A stretch of DNA of 49,761 bases from Nitrospirota bacterium (lineage in GTDB: Bacteria > Nitrospirota > Thermodesulfovibrionia > Thermodesulfovibrionales > Magnetobacteriaceae), in assembly GCA_015233245.1 (NCBI GenBank), contig JADFYB010000006.1, forward strand, positions 1 to 49,761, read 5' to 3'. Positions within the stretch are counted from its first letter, which is position 1. Each line of letters starts with the position of its first letter. Below the pieces are notes generated by a model. That model ran no database searches. It was given only the letters and a program-made list of their open reading frames with translations, and had not been told where the DNA came from. Below, in pieces: positions 9,282 to 17,236 of the stretch. Position numbers and translations under genes: made by a program.

Positions 9282-9908
9282 ATGGCCAGATACACAGGAC
9301 CACTCTGTAGGTTATGCCGCAGGGATAATGAGAAGCTGTTTCTTAAAGGACAGAGGTGTACCACTGATAAGTGTTCCATCGAAAGGAGGAAGACAGCACC
9401 CGGGCAACACGGCTTAAGAAGGGGAAAACTCTCCGATTATGCAATACAGCTCAGGGAAAAACAGAAGGTTAGATTGGCTTATGGTCTTTTGGAGCGTCAG
9501 TTTAGGAGGTATTTTAAAGAGGCCTCAAAAAAGCGCGGGATAACTGGTGAGCTTTTACTTCAACTCCTTGAGCTTCGTCTGGACAACATTGCTTTCAGGC
9601 TGGGTTTTGCTTCAAACAGGAATCAGGCAAGGCAGATGGTCACTCATGGGCATTTTGTAGTAAACGGCAGAAAGGTCAACATACCGTCGTATAGATTGAA
9701 GGCAGGGGACACGGTGGCGGTTTTTGAGAAAAGCAAGACTGTGGCAGTGTTTGAGGAAAATACATCAAAGGCGCAGCACGCTGGTGTGCCGACATGGCTG
9801 CAATTAGATGGAGCGTCGTTAAGCGGCAAGGTACTGCATGTGCCACAGAGAGATGATATTCCTCTTGTTGCCAGGGAACAGTTAATCGTAGAGTTTTATT
9901 CGAGATAG
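9282..9908 (+). CDS. rpsD: 30S ribosomal protein S4, zinc form
   Basis: This is a 208-residue S4 beginning MARYTGPLCRLCRRDNEKLF. Four cysteines near the N-terminus (CRLC, then C and C around QRCTTDKCSIERR) form the zinc-binding version. The S4 RNA-binding domain (LELRLDNIAFRLGFASNRNQ) follows. The ORF track starts 36 bases early inside rpsK. The ATG at 9282 has AAAAAGGAGGCG upstream and the right N-terminus. S4 nucleates 30S assembly. Confidence 0.97.
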   Translation: MARYTGPLCRLCRRDNEKLFLKGQRCTTDKCSIERRKTAPGQHGLRRGKLSDYAIQLREKQKVRLAYGLLERQFRRYFKEASKKRGITGELLLQLLELRLDNIAFRLGFASNRNQARQMVTHGHFVVNGRKVNIPSYRLKAGDTVAVFEKSKTVAVFEENTSKAQHAGVPTWLQLDGASLSGKVLHVPQRDDIPLVAREQLIVEFYSR

Positions 9909-9923
9909 ATGAACGGAGGCAAT

Positions 9924-11012
9924 ATGTTTCTTGAAAATAGTGGTTTTCAGCTGCCGGAAAATGTTTACCTGGAAGAGGAGACATATTCTCAGACTTATGG
10001 CAAATTGATTGCTGAACCATTGGAACGTGGTTACGGCATTACTATTGGAAATGCCCTCAGAAGGGTATTGCTCTCTTCGATAGAAGGTGCCGCTATAACT
10101 TCTGTTAAGATAGATGGTGTGTTCCATGAGTTTTCTACCGTAAAGGGTGTCAAAGAGGATGTTGTTGAGATAATTCTTAACTTAAAAAAACTAAGATTTA
10201 AACTGCACTCAGACGCTGAGATAATAGCCAGGATAAATGTTTCTGGTAAGAGAGAGGTAACGGCTCAGGATATAGAGGCTGATTCGGTTTTAGAGCTTTT
10301 AAACACAGATGCCCATATAGCCACTCTGGACGATGATGCTGAGTTTGTAGCAGAGCTTACAATAGACAAAGGGCGCGGTTATAAACAAGCTGAGGACTTA
10401 AAAAAAGAAGGAGCACCAATTGGTTTTATAGCAATAGATGCTGTGTTTACACCGATTAAGAAGGTGGTCCTTAATGTTGAAAAGACAAGGGTCGGGAAAG
10501 CCACAGATTATGATAAGTTGATTCTTGAGATATGGACGGATGGGAATTTAAGTCCAAAAGAGGCAGTAAGCACGGCAACTGCTATTTTGACTAAGCACAT
10601 GGGGTATTTCAGCTTTGCTGCAGAGGCTGTGGAATCCGCAGAGCAGGAGAATGTGTCTGAGGATGAGCCGGTTGTTGAGAGAGCAGAGACAGGAGATGAA
10701 CCGGCAGCGTATCAAAATCATGAGCAGCCTGTATCGTCTGCAACAAGAGACTTATACAAAAACCTTGTAAAGACAGTTGACGAGCTTGAGTTTTCAGTAA
10801 GAAGCCAGAACTGTTTAAAAAATGCTGACGTAAAGTATATCTATGATCTTGTCCAAAGAAGTGACAACGAGATGCTTAAGATGAAGAATTTTGGCAAGAA
10901 ATCGCTGGATGAAATCAGGGATGTGCTGTTAAGTTTAGGGCTGGATTTTAACATGAAAATAGACATGGATTTGGTAAAGAAGGAATTACTGGCTAAAAAC
11001 GGAGGGAAGTGA
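9924..11012 (+). CDS. rpoA: DNA-directed RNA polymerase alpha subunit
   Basis: This is a 362-residue alpha subunit. The N-terminal assembly domain shows EPLERGYGITIGNALRRVLL and SSIEGAAITSVKIDG. The C-terminal domain that contacts UP elements shows ELEFSVRSQNCLKNADVKYI and FGKKSLDEIRDVL. The linker (about residues 230-275) is long and acidic, which accounts for the size above the usual 330. The ATG at 9924 is chosen over 9909 because of CGGAGG five bases upstream. The stop overlaps rplQ. Confidence 0.97.
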   Translation: MFLENSGFQLPENVYLEEETYSQTYGKLIAEPLERGYGITIGNALRRVLLSSIEGAAITSVKIDGVFHEFSTVKGVKEDVVEIILNLKKLRFKLHSDAEIIARINVSGKREVTAQDIEADSVLELLNTDAHIATLDDDAEFVAELTIDKGRGYKQAEDLKKEGAPIGFIAIDAVFTPIKKVVLNVEKTRVGKATDYDKLILEIWTDGNLSPKEAVSTATAILTKHMGYFSFAAEAVESAEQENVSEDEPVVERAETGDEPAAYQNHEQPVSSATRDLYKNLVKTVDELEFSVRSQNCLKNADVKYIYDLVQRSDNEMLKMKNFGKKSLDEIRDVLLSLGLDFNMKIDMDLVKKELLAKNGGK

Positions 11013-11410
11013 TGCGCCACAAAGTAGCTGCAAGGCATTTTAACAGAACAGCGAATCAGCGAAAGGCATTATTCAGAAGTCTGCTGGTTGCCTTGATAGA
11101 GTATGAAAGAATAGAGACAACGGTAACAAAAGCCAAAGCGATAAAGGGTATGGCCGAAAAGATGGTAACTTTGGGTAAGCGAGGGGATTTACACGCAAAG
11201 CGTATAGCTTTTTCCGATGTCCCTTGCAGAAAGACAGTAGCCAAGTTATTTTCTGACATAGCACCGAGGTTTAGCGCAAGAAATGGCGGCTATTTGAGGA
11301 TAATTAAGACTCGTCGCCGGTTAAAAGACCAGGCTGAGCTGGCAGTTATAGAGTTTGTTGATTACGAGACTGCACATAAGCCCTCTGAGACTGTAAAGGG
11401 TAAGAAATAA
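11012..11410 (+). CDS. rplQ: 50S ribosomal protein L17
   Basis: This is a 132-residue L17: MRHKVAARHFNRTANQRKAL at the start, RIETTVTKAKAIKGMAEKMV and the basic YLRIIKTRRRLKDQAELAVIE end. It closes the alpha operon. The ATG at 11012 overlaps the rpoA stop (TGATG). Its own stop overlaps the ATG of the following tiny ORF (TAATG), so that ORF is translationally linked to it. Confidence 0.96.
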   Translation: MRHKVAARHFNRTANQRKALFRSLLVALIEYERIETTVTKAKAIKGMAEKMVTLGKRGDLHAKRIAFSDVPCRKTVAKLFSDIAPRFSARNGGYLRIIKTRRRLKDQAELAVIEFVDYETAHKPSETVKGKK

Positions 11411-11577
11411 TGTCAGACGCATGGGTTTTACTGGGTTTTTTGGTTCTCTGGATAGTGCTACAGGTTTTTATTTTCCCAAAGTTTGGGATAAGAACCTGAG
11501 CGACCAGCCATCAGGAGACGTGCTCTCCTGAGGATGATATTAGCAAAAAGACCAACACTGGCAGTTCAAAGAAGTAA
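11410..11577 (+). CDS. candidate small membrane selenoprotein (in-frame UGA at 11497-11499)
   Basis: The ATG overlaps the rplQ stop. The first 29 codons give MSDAWVLLGFLVLWIVLQVF and IFPKFGIRT, a single membrane helix. Then comes TGA, and the same frame stays open for 25 more codons (ATSHQETCSPEDD...) to a TAA. If the UGA is read as selenocysteine, the product is 55 residues, membrane-anchored, with a U-x7-C pair just outside the helix. A perfect 8-bp hairpin with its loop 20 nt after the UGA fits the bacterial SECIS model, and selA is in this window. From memory, small proteins ending in a PKLGV-T-C-like segment with cysteine at this position occur in related bacteria; I could not check this. 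The alternative is a plain 29-aa peptide. Confidence 0.6.
11511..11531 (+). promoter_or_regulatory. candidate bacterial SECIS hairpin
   Basis: TCAGGAGA (11511-11518), a loop CGTGC (11519-11523) and TCTCCTGA (11524-11531) form a perfect 8-bp stem. The loop begins 20 nt after the UGA at 11497-11499 and has G at its second position. Both properties belong to the published bacterial SECIS description: UGA-to-loop distance of about 16-37 nt and a G among the first two loop bases. No T-run follows (GGATGATATTAGC), which argues against an intrinsic terminator. Confidence 0.6.
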
Positions 11578-11643
11578 GGGATATGTATGCTACTGTGCTT
11601 TCAACATAACTGATGTCAGAGTGTCTGTCTGAGGGGGTAGATT

Positions 11644-12654
11644 GTGTTAAAAGCATTATATTTGGTTTTCATTTTTCTTATTTTAGCAGAACCGGTTTAT
11701 GGAGCTGGCGCTTCTACACCGGTTTATGTAAATATTGTCGTTCACAACGAGGAGCCGGATGACACCCACCCTGATTATTTTAATAATCCACAGTACTATT
11801 TTGATGATCGGGCTAATCTTAGAGAGTTTGCCCTGATGGTGAAATCAAACGGGGCTGTTATGAATTTCCAGGCTGACTGGAACTATCTGCTTGCTGTTGC
11901 TTATTATGATGTTGGGGATGTGGTAAGCGACACAAACGGTAAGAATATAGTAAAATGGATGGTTGATGACCTGGGATTTGAGGTGGACCCTCACACACAT
12001 GAGACACTTTATAACTATGCAGATGTGGCTTATTTGATCACTCTGCTTGGTGTCACACCTTCAAAAAATGTCGGAGGGTTTTTATATTATCCTCCGGAAA
12101 GTGGATCATGGGAAAAGTTCACATTTGGGATATACGGCCTGCAGTTCCCCTCATATTTCTGGCAACCTGATAACCTCTGGGGAGCGGCTACGTATGACCA
12201 TAGTACACTGGATGACACAAGTTTCGGAGCTTGGAAGCCTACAAATGGATATGGCTTTTATGATCATGACCCGTCTCAGAGGCTGCTTTATATTGGAGGC
12301 GGCTGCGGCAGTATGTACGGGATAGCAGATCTGGTGATTGCTAAAGACAATGGAGGCTTAAATCCCAGTGGTTTTTATACTGCCTCTGTATTTATCCCCC
12401 AGACGATGTTGGATCCTCAGTTTATAACCACAGTTTCGGATTATATATTTACCATAGTGCCATACGTAATTGCCGATAAAGTGCAATGGATGACGCTTAC
12501 ACAGATAGCCAACATTTGGCGTACAAATTTTCCCAACATGCCTTCTCAGGTGGTATGCAACAGGGTTCCTGAAGGAATGCCTTTAGACGACAGCTCTGAG
12601 CACTGTCCGGTTCAGTCCTGCACCTATGTGGATCAACTGCAAAATAGTTATTGA
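11644..12654 (+). CDS. secreted protein, possibly polysaccharide-deacetylase-like
   Basis: This is a 336-residue protein with a signal peptide (MLKALYLVFIFLILAEPVYG, then AGAS). The mature part starts TPVYVNIVVHNEEPDDTHP and later has EVDPHTHETLYNYADVAYLI. A strand ending in an acidic residue followed by an H-x-H motif recalls NodB/deacetylase-type barrels, but I cannot place it firmly. Three cysteines near the C-terminus (VVCNRVPEG, EHCPVQSCTYV) may form disulfides. The GTG start has GAGGGGG upstream. It is one of three secreted proteins near the thrS-pheT breakpoint. Confidence 0.5.
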   Translation: MLKALYLVFIFLILAEPVYGAGASTPVYVNIVVHNEEPDDTHPDYFNNPQYYFDDRANLREFALMVKSNGAVMNFQADWNYLLAVAYYDVGDVVSDTNGKNIVKWMVDDLGFEVDPHTHETLYNYADVAYLITLLGVTPSKNVGGFLYYPPESGSWEKFTFGIYGLQFPSYFWQPDNLWGAATYDHSTLDDTSFGAWKPTNGYGFYDHDPSQRLLYIGGGCGSMYGIADLVIAKDNGGLNPSGFYTASVFIPQTMLDPQFITTVSDYIFTIVPYVIADKVQWMTLTQIANIWRTNFPNMPSQVVCNRVPEGMPLDDSSEHCPVQSCTYVDQLQNSY

Positions 12655-12706
12655 AATACCGCAAATGAATAAGTTATTATCTAACTCAGAATGATGGAGG
12701 TACAAT

Positions 12707-14596
12707 ATTAAACTTATAGCAAAAGATGGACAGTTAGAGCTTAGCACAGAGGAAATTTTAAAGCGGGCTAAAAAAAGCAAGACACTTGCCTATAAAGTTT
12801 GCTCTAATCTTATAGATGTAAACGAGATAAAAAATTTAGATGAATCCTCGGAGTTAATCCCTGTTGATGTGGAGAGTGCTGAGGGGCTCAGGATAAACCG
12901 TCATAGCGCCTCCCACATAATGGCACACGCAGTAAAGGAGCTGTTTCCAGACGTTAAAGTTACCATTGGGCCTGCAACAGATGAGGGGTTTTACTATGAT
13001 TTCGATACTGAGCGTCCGATAACAGAGGATGACCTTGTAAAGATAGAAAAAAAGATGTCCGAACTTATAAGGCGTAATTCGCCATTTGTTCGTAAGCTTA
13101 TGAAAAAGGCGCAGGCTGTGGAGTTTTTCAAAAATCTTGGAGAACACTACAAAGTTGAGATAATCGAGGCTCTTGAGGCGGATGAGGTGAGCTTGTATGA
13201 AGAGGGAGGGTTTACGGATTTGTGTCTTGGCCCTCATGTGCCATCAACAGGATTTATAACTGCCTTTAAACTTCTGAAAACTGCCGGTGCTTATTGGAGA
13301 GGCGATGAGAAAAACAAAATGCTTCAAAGACTATACGGCACATCATTTGCAAAACCAGAGGAGCTTAAAAATTACCTTAATTTCCTTGAAGAGGTTAAAA
13401 AGCGTGACCACAGGCGGCTTGGTAAAGAGCTTGACCTTTTTAGTATAAACGAGGAAATTGGCTCAGGTCTGATTCTTTGGCATCCTAATGGCGCAATCAT
13501 TAGAAAAACCATAGAGGATTTCTGGAAAGACGAACACATCAAGGCCGACTACAAACTTCTATACACGCCTCACATAGCGCGCATCAACCTGTGGGAAAAG
13601 AGTGGCCACCTTGACTTCTACAGAGAAAACATGTACACCCCTATGGATATAGACGGTGTGGATTTTGAGCTAAAACCTATGAATTGTCCGTTTCATTTGG
13701 CTATTTATAAGAGCTCTCTGAGAAGTTACAGAGACCTGCCCATTCGGTATGCCGAGTTGGGCACTGTGTATCGGTATGAGCGTTCAGGTGTGTTGCATGG
13801 GCTTATGCGCGTGCGTGGATTTACACAAGATGACGCCCACATTTTTTGCACAACGGAGCAAATCGAGGATGAGATATTAACGGTTCTTAATTTTACGATT
13901 TTTGTGCTAAACACGTTTGGTTTTAAAGACTACGATGTGTATCTGTCAACGAGGCCGGAAAAGTATGTCGGAACTCTTGATAACTGGGAAATTTCAACTA
14001 ATGCGCTCAGAAAAGCGCTTGAGACTATGGGTTTAAAGTATGAGACAGATCCGGGTGAGGGTGTGTTTTATGGCCCAAAAATTGACATAAAGGTGAAAGA
14101 CTCGCTTAACAGGCAATGGCAGTGTAGCACGATACAGGTGGATTTTAATAACCCTGAGAGGTTTGATATATCTTACCGGGGAGCGGATGATAAAGAGCAC
14201 ATGCCCATCATGATTCATCGCGCGCTAATGGGTTCACTTGAGAGATTTTTCGGGGTTTTGATAGAGCACTATGCTGGGGCGTTTCCGGTATGGCTTTCTC
14301 CGGTACAGGTATCGGTTTTGACTATATCTGAGCGGCACGCCCATTTTGCCGATGAAATGTCATCTTACTTAAAGTCTGAGGGCGTCAGGGTTGAAAAGGA
14401 TACGGCCAATGAAAAGATTAACTATAAAGTTAGACAGTCAACTGTAAAAAAGATTCCGTATGCCGTTATAATAGGAGACAAGGAGGCAGAGAGCGGCACT
14501 CTTTCTGTCAGAAAAAGAAATGGCGACAATATATCTTTTCAGAGCAAAGAGGATTTTCTGTCCTTTTTACTTAAAGAAATAAAAGGTAAAACTTAA
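12707..14596 (+). CDS. thrS: threonyl-tRNA synthetase, apparent AUU start
   Basis: This is a class II synthetase charging tRNA-Thr. The editing domain has HSASHIMAH and FTDLCLGPHVPS. The catalytic core has LKPMNCPFHLAIYKS, RYERSGVLHGLMRVRGFTQ and HRALMGSLERFFGVLIEHYAG, followed by an anticodon-binding domain. The ORF track starts at GTG 12869, which would remove the TGS domain. The frame stays open upstream and reads KLIAKDGQLELSTEEILKRA, then YKVCSNLIDVNEIKNLDE, clearly TGS-like. The only plausible start is ATT at 12707, six bases after GGAGG; no ATG, GTG or TTG lies in between. That gives 629 residues, the normal size. Confidence 0.9.
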   Translation: MKLIAKDGQLELSTEEILKRAKKSKTLAYKVCSNLIDVNEIKNLDESSELIPVDVESAEGLRINRHSASHIMAHAVKELFPDVKVTIGPATDEGFYYDFDTERPITEDDLVKIEKKMSELIRRNSPFVRKLMKKAQAVEFFKNLGEHYKVEIIEALEADEVSLYEEGGFTDLCLGPHVPSTGFITAFKLLKTAGAYWRGDEKNKMLQRLYGTSFAKPEELKNYLNFLEEVKKRDHRRLGKELDLFSINEEIGSGLILWHPNGAIIRKTIEDFWKDEHIKADYKLLYTPHIARINLWEKSGHLDFYRENMYTPMDIDGVDFELKPMNCPFHLAIYKSSLRSYRDLPIRYAELGTVYRYERSGVLHGLMRVRGFTQDDAHIFCTTEQIEDEILTVLNFTIFVLNTFGFKDYDVYLSTRPEKYVGTLDNWEISTNALRKALETMGLKYETDPGEGVFYGPKIDIKVKDSLNRQWQCSTIQVDFNNPERFDISYRGADDKEHMPIMIHRALMGSLERFFGVLIEHYAGAFPVWLSPVQVSVLTISERHAHFADEMSSYLKSEGVRVEKDTANEKINYKVRQSTVKKIPYAVIIGDKEAESGTLSVRKRNGDNISFQSKEDFLSFLLKEIKGKT

Positions 14597-14607
14597 GGAG
14601 GTGTTCA

Positions 14608-15102
14608 ATAAACAACAAGGTTAAAGTAAACGAGCAGATTAAATCCCCGCAGATAAGACTAATTGATGTCGAGGGAGGGCAACTTGGAATCGTAGCGGTA
14701 AGGGATGCTATAAGATCAGCAAAGGAAAAGGGGCTTGATCTTGTGGAGGTAGCGCCAGGAGCTAATCCGCCCGTGTGCCGCATTATGGATTTTGGAAAGT
14801 ATAAGTATCAAATTAGTAAGAAGCACTCTCACCGGAAAACAACGGACGTTAAAGAGGTGAAAATCCGGCCTCGTATCTCTGACCATGATTTAGAGAGGAA
14901 GGTTAACCAGATGATAGGATTTTTGGGTGAAGGGGATAAGGCTAAAGTGTCAATGTATTTCAGAGGCAGAGAAATCATAAGGCCTGAGCATGGCATGGCT
15001 ATCTTTGACAACATTGTAGAGAAACTTCAAGGTAACTACAACATAGAGGTTAAACCCAAACTTGATGGAAAGAGCATAATAATGGTTGTAGCGCCAAAGT
15101 AA
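14608..15102 (+). CDS. infC: translation initiation factor IF-3, apparent AUA start
   Basis: The frame reads NNKVKVNEQIKSPQIRLIDV at the N-terminus, VAPGANPPVCRIMDFGKYKY in the middle, then the C-terminal domain (DHDLERKVNQMIGFLGEGDK). The ORF track begins far inside at GTG 14743. The codon before AACAACAAG is ATA at 14608, four bases after a strong TAAGGAGGTG. Rare AUN starts are a known feature of infC and let IF-3 repress its own translation by start-codon discrimination. At 164 residues it is near normal length. It lies 11 bases after thrS. Confidence 0.92.
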   Translation: MNNKVKVNEQIKSPQIRLIDVEGGQLGIVAVRDAIRSAKEKGLDLVEVAPGANPPVCRIMDFGKYKYQISKKHSHRKTTDVKEVKIRPRISDHDLERKVNQMIGFLGEGDKAKVSMYFRGREIIRPEHGMAIFDNIVEKLQGNYNIEVKPKLDGKSIIMVVAPK

Positions 15103-15260
15103 TAGTCAGCAAGTCATAATTTTACAACCTTCACAGCCCAACAGGAAAGTTGCGTACCTGTGGGAACGTGTTTGTTTTGAATAAATTTTGAATTTTTTTT
15201 GAGATTTTTTTCTTATTATCAATTAGCCGTCAAAAAAGTAAAATAATAAGGTAATTTAAG

Positions 15261-15360
15261 TAAGGGAGAGCGCTACCCTCCCTTAAACCCACCCGCACGC
15301 GGAAATGATTCCCCCGTGACCCCCCGTTTTAGTGTTAGCGTTTGGGTGGTCTTGTAGGGG
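15261..15360. repeat. palindromic intergenic repeat element (copy 1)
   Basis: TAAGGGAG (15261-15268) and CTCCCTTA (15278-15285) form a hairpin followed by AAACCCACCC..., a C-rich stretch ending in GACCCCCCGTTTT, and a GGGTGG that can pair back with CCACCC. The order hairpin, AAACCC, C-run, GACCCC, GTTTT and GTTA is repeated near 46010, so this looks like a dispersed element rather than a unique terminator. The rest of the 15103-15404 gap shows no gene, only AT-rich sequence with a long T run near 15190. Confidence 0.5.
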
Positions 15361-15404
15361 CGACCGGCTGGTAGTCCTTGTGTTGTTTGTGTGTCTGTTG
15401 GTAA

Positions 15405-15671
15405 AGATTTTTTAACCGGCGTTTCGCAGACGTAACCAAAGATGTACTTTATTTAGATGGTTTAGAGAGGGGTTTACTTGAAGGTGAATGGAAAGGGCTA
15501 CTTGAAGGTATAGAGTTAGGACTTGAACTCAAACATGGTTTTGCAGGGCTTGAGCTAATGAATATAGTAAGAGCTATAAATACTTTAGATAAATTGGAGG
15601 AGTTCAAAAATCTTATCAAAACAGCCGGTTCCGTCAATGAATTGAAGGAGTTTTTGGGAAAGAATGTATAA
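15405..15671 (+). pseudogene. 3' remnant of an Rpn/PD-(D/E)XK nuclease-transposase family gene
   Basis: An open stretch ends at TAA 15671 and reads DVLYLDGLERGLLEGEWKGL, LEGIELGLELKHGFAGLELM, then a helical tail (LDKLEEFKNLIKTAGSVNEL). The reiterated LEG/GLE pattern plus this tail is typical of the C-terminus of Rpn-family nucleases, often labelled PD-(D/E)XK family transposases. No nuclease domain or start codon is present upstream, so only about 88 codons of a gene that is normally around 300 remain. The identification rests on composition and pattern. Confidence 0.55.
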
Positions 15672-15731
15672 ACTGCAGAGAGATTATGTAGAAAATTTTG
15701 ACAACCACTATACTGTTGCTGTGCAAAACAA

Positions 15732-17084
15732 TTATTTAAAATAAGGGTGGGCAGTGTTTACCAAAACATTGTTTAGATTTACAGACCAATCATTGTTGTA
15801 AACCCTGTCTGCCATTTCAAGTATTGCGGCAAATGATGCTTTTTCTGTCAGGTTATCAATAGAATCAGAGTATCCCCAATACTCTGCATACTGCCAATCA
15901 GAGGGTTCAGTGTTTGCGTCTTTGTCAGGAAGTGAGGAGGAATCCAGCGATGAATCAATTAACAGCATGTAGGAACTATCAGGGTTTAATCTGACCCATA
16001 GACCTGCTGTTTTGTGGAATCCATCATAAGCCTGATGTATATGTGGTTTGTCATTTGCTACCTGTTTATGATCGCGATTGCCAAAAACAAGCATGATTTT
16101 AGTATTTAAATTATTTGAAGCAATTAGTGAATAATTATTAACAATTGAACGAAATGACCATAATTGTTTTGCTTCATCCGGTGTGGCTACATCCGATGGC
16201 CATGTTCGATTAGAGAACACGTTTTTATAGAGAGCATTTGTTAAATCCGTGGAGTATGTACGTTTCCCATAAATAGTAGGGAAATCGTCACTAAGAACAA
16301 AAGGATTAGAACTCTTAGAGTTAAAACAGGGACGTCCATCCGGGTAAAGACTACTGTTTACACACCAGCCTATGGTCGAATAATCAAGAGTGATACCACT
16401 TGAATGATAGTTGTCAGGATAACTATAATATGGATTATATTGTGCAACGCCGTCAGCATCGTAATAGCCTATTTCAAGAGCATAAATTTTATCCGCGGTA
16501 GGAGATTCCATTAAGACAAGATATGCCAAATTTTGTATATCAGCGCCATATTGAACTAAAAGATTAGTGGCCTCCATTCCTGGGTGTGAATAAGCATAAA
16601 TACCTACATTGTTTTGAAGCGGAGTAACCGGCATGATGTTTCCTATATAGTCTCCGTCAGCATTTTTATTCAGGCCCATACTAAAAAGAGCAATATCTCT
16701 TAATGCTTTAATCGAGTTTTGGCCACCATAATCAAAGGTGCCATCACTTTTAATATAGGTATTCCGTACACGTGCTTGTTGACCGGGCCATAAGAACTCC
16801 ACTGTAATAAAGCCCTGTCTATTAATATATGAATTGTCTAAAAAACTAATAGTTTCCAAAACCACCGGGGTAACGTAAATAATAACAGGAGCGCCGTCCG
16901 TATAGCGGGTAGTTGAAGGGTAGGTGATTTTTATTGCTACATTGCCAATGCTTTCAACATAAACATATGTATAAACTGATGTGCTTGTAACGGCCTTGGT
17001 ATTATCAGTAGTTTCGCTGTAACTATTTAAGCCACCACTTACAACAAAAAACAACACAAACAACGAGATGAAGAGGAATCTCAA
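15732..17084 (-). CDS. secreted alpha/beta-hydrolase-like protein
   Basis: This is a 450-residue protein with a signal peptide (FLFISLFVLFFVVSGGLNSY). Features suggesting an alpha/beta hydrolase are a strand followed by GIYAYSHPGMEATN, which could be a nucleophile elbow with Ser in YSHPG, and a late MLVFGNRDHKQVANDKPHIH segment carrying an Asp and His suited to the rest of a triad. The substrate is unknown. Its neighbour on the same strand is a secreted glycoside hydrolase, so a role in breaking down external polymers or modifying the envelope is possible but inferred. Confidence 0.5.
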   Translation of the reverse strand: MRFLFISLFVLFFVVSGGLNSYSETTDNTKAVTSTSVYTYVYVESIGNVAIKITYPSTTRYTDGAPVIIYVTPVVLETISFLDNSYINRQGFITVEFLWPGQQARVRNTYIKSDGTFDYGGQNSIKALRDIALFSMGLNKNADGDYIGNIMPVTPLQNNVGIYAYSHPGMEATNLLVQYGADIQNLAYLVLMESPTADKIYALEIGYYDADGVAQYNPYYSYPDNYHSSGITLDYSTIGWCVNSSLYPDGRPCFNSKSSNPFVLSDDFPTIYGKRTYSTDLTNALYKNVFSNRTWPSDVATPDEAKQLWSFRSIVNNYSLIASNNLNTKIMLVFGNRDHKQVANDKPHIHQAYDGFHKTAGLWVRLNPDSSYMLLIDSSLDSSSLPDKDANTEPSDWQYAEYWGYSDSIDNLTEKASFAAILEMADRVYNNDWSVNLNNVLVNTAHPYFK

Positions 17085-17236
17085 ACTGTTAGTGTTGTTA
17101 TTTTCTCTTATAAACCCATTAAAGAAATCATTATCTCCTCAATCCGGCAGTAGCCGGTCTGCTTTTCATTTCTACTCCACCGCTAATTTAAGTTAGCACT
17201 AAAGCACAATTTTTGTCAAGATTTATTTTATTACGT

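Noticed and set aside
11511-11531. Hairpin after rplQ as an intrinsic terminator
   Set aside because: No T-run follows, and the hairpin sits in an open frame at SECIS distance from an in-frame UGA.
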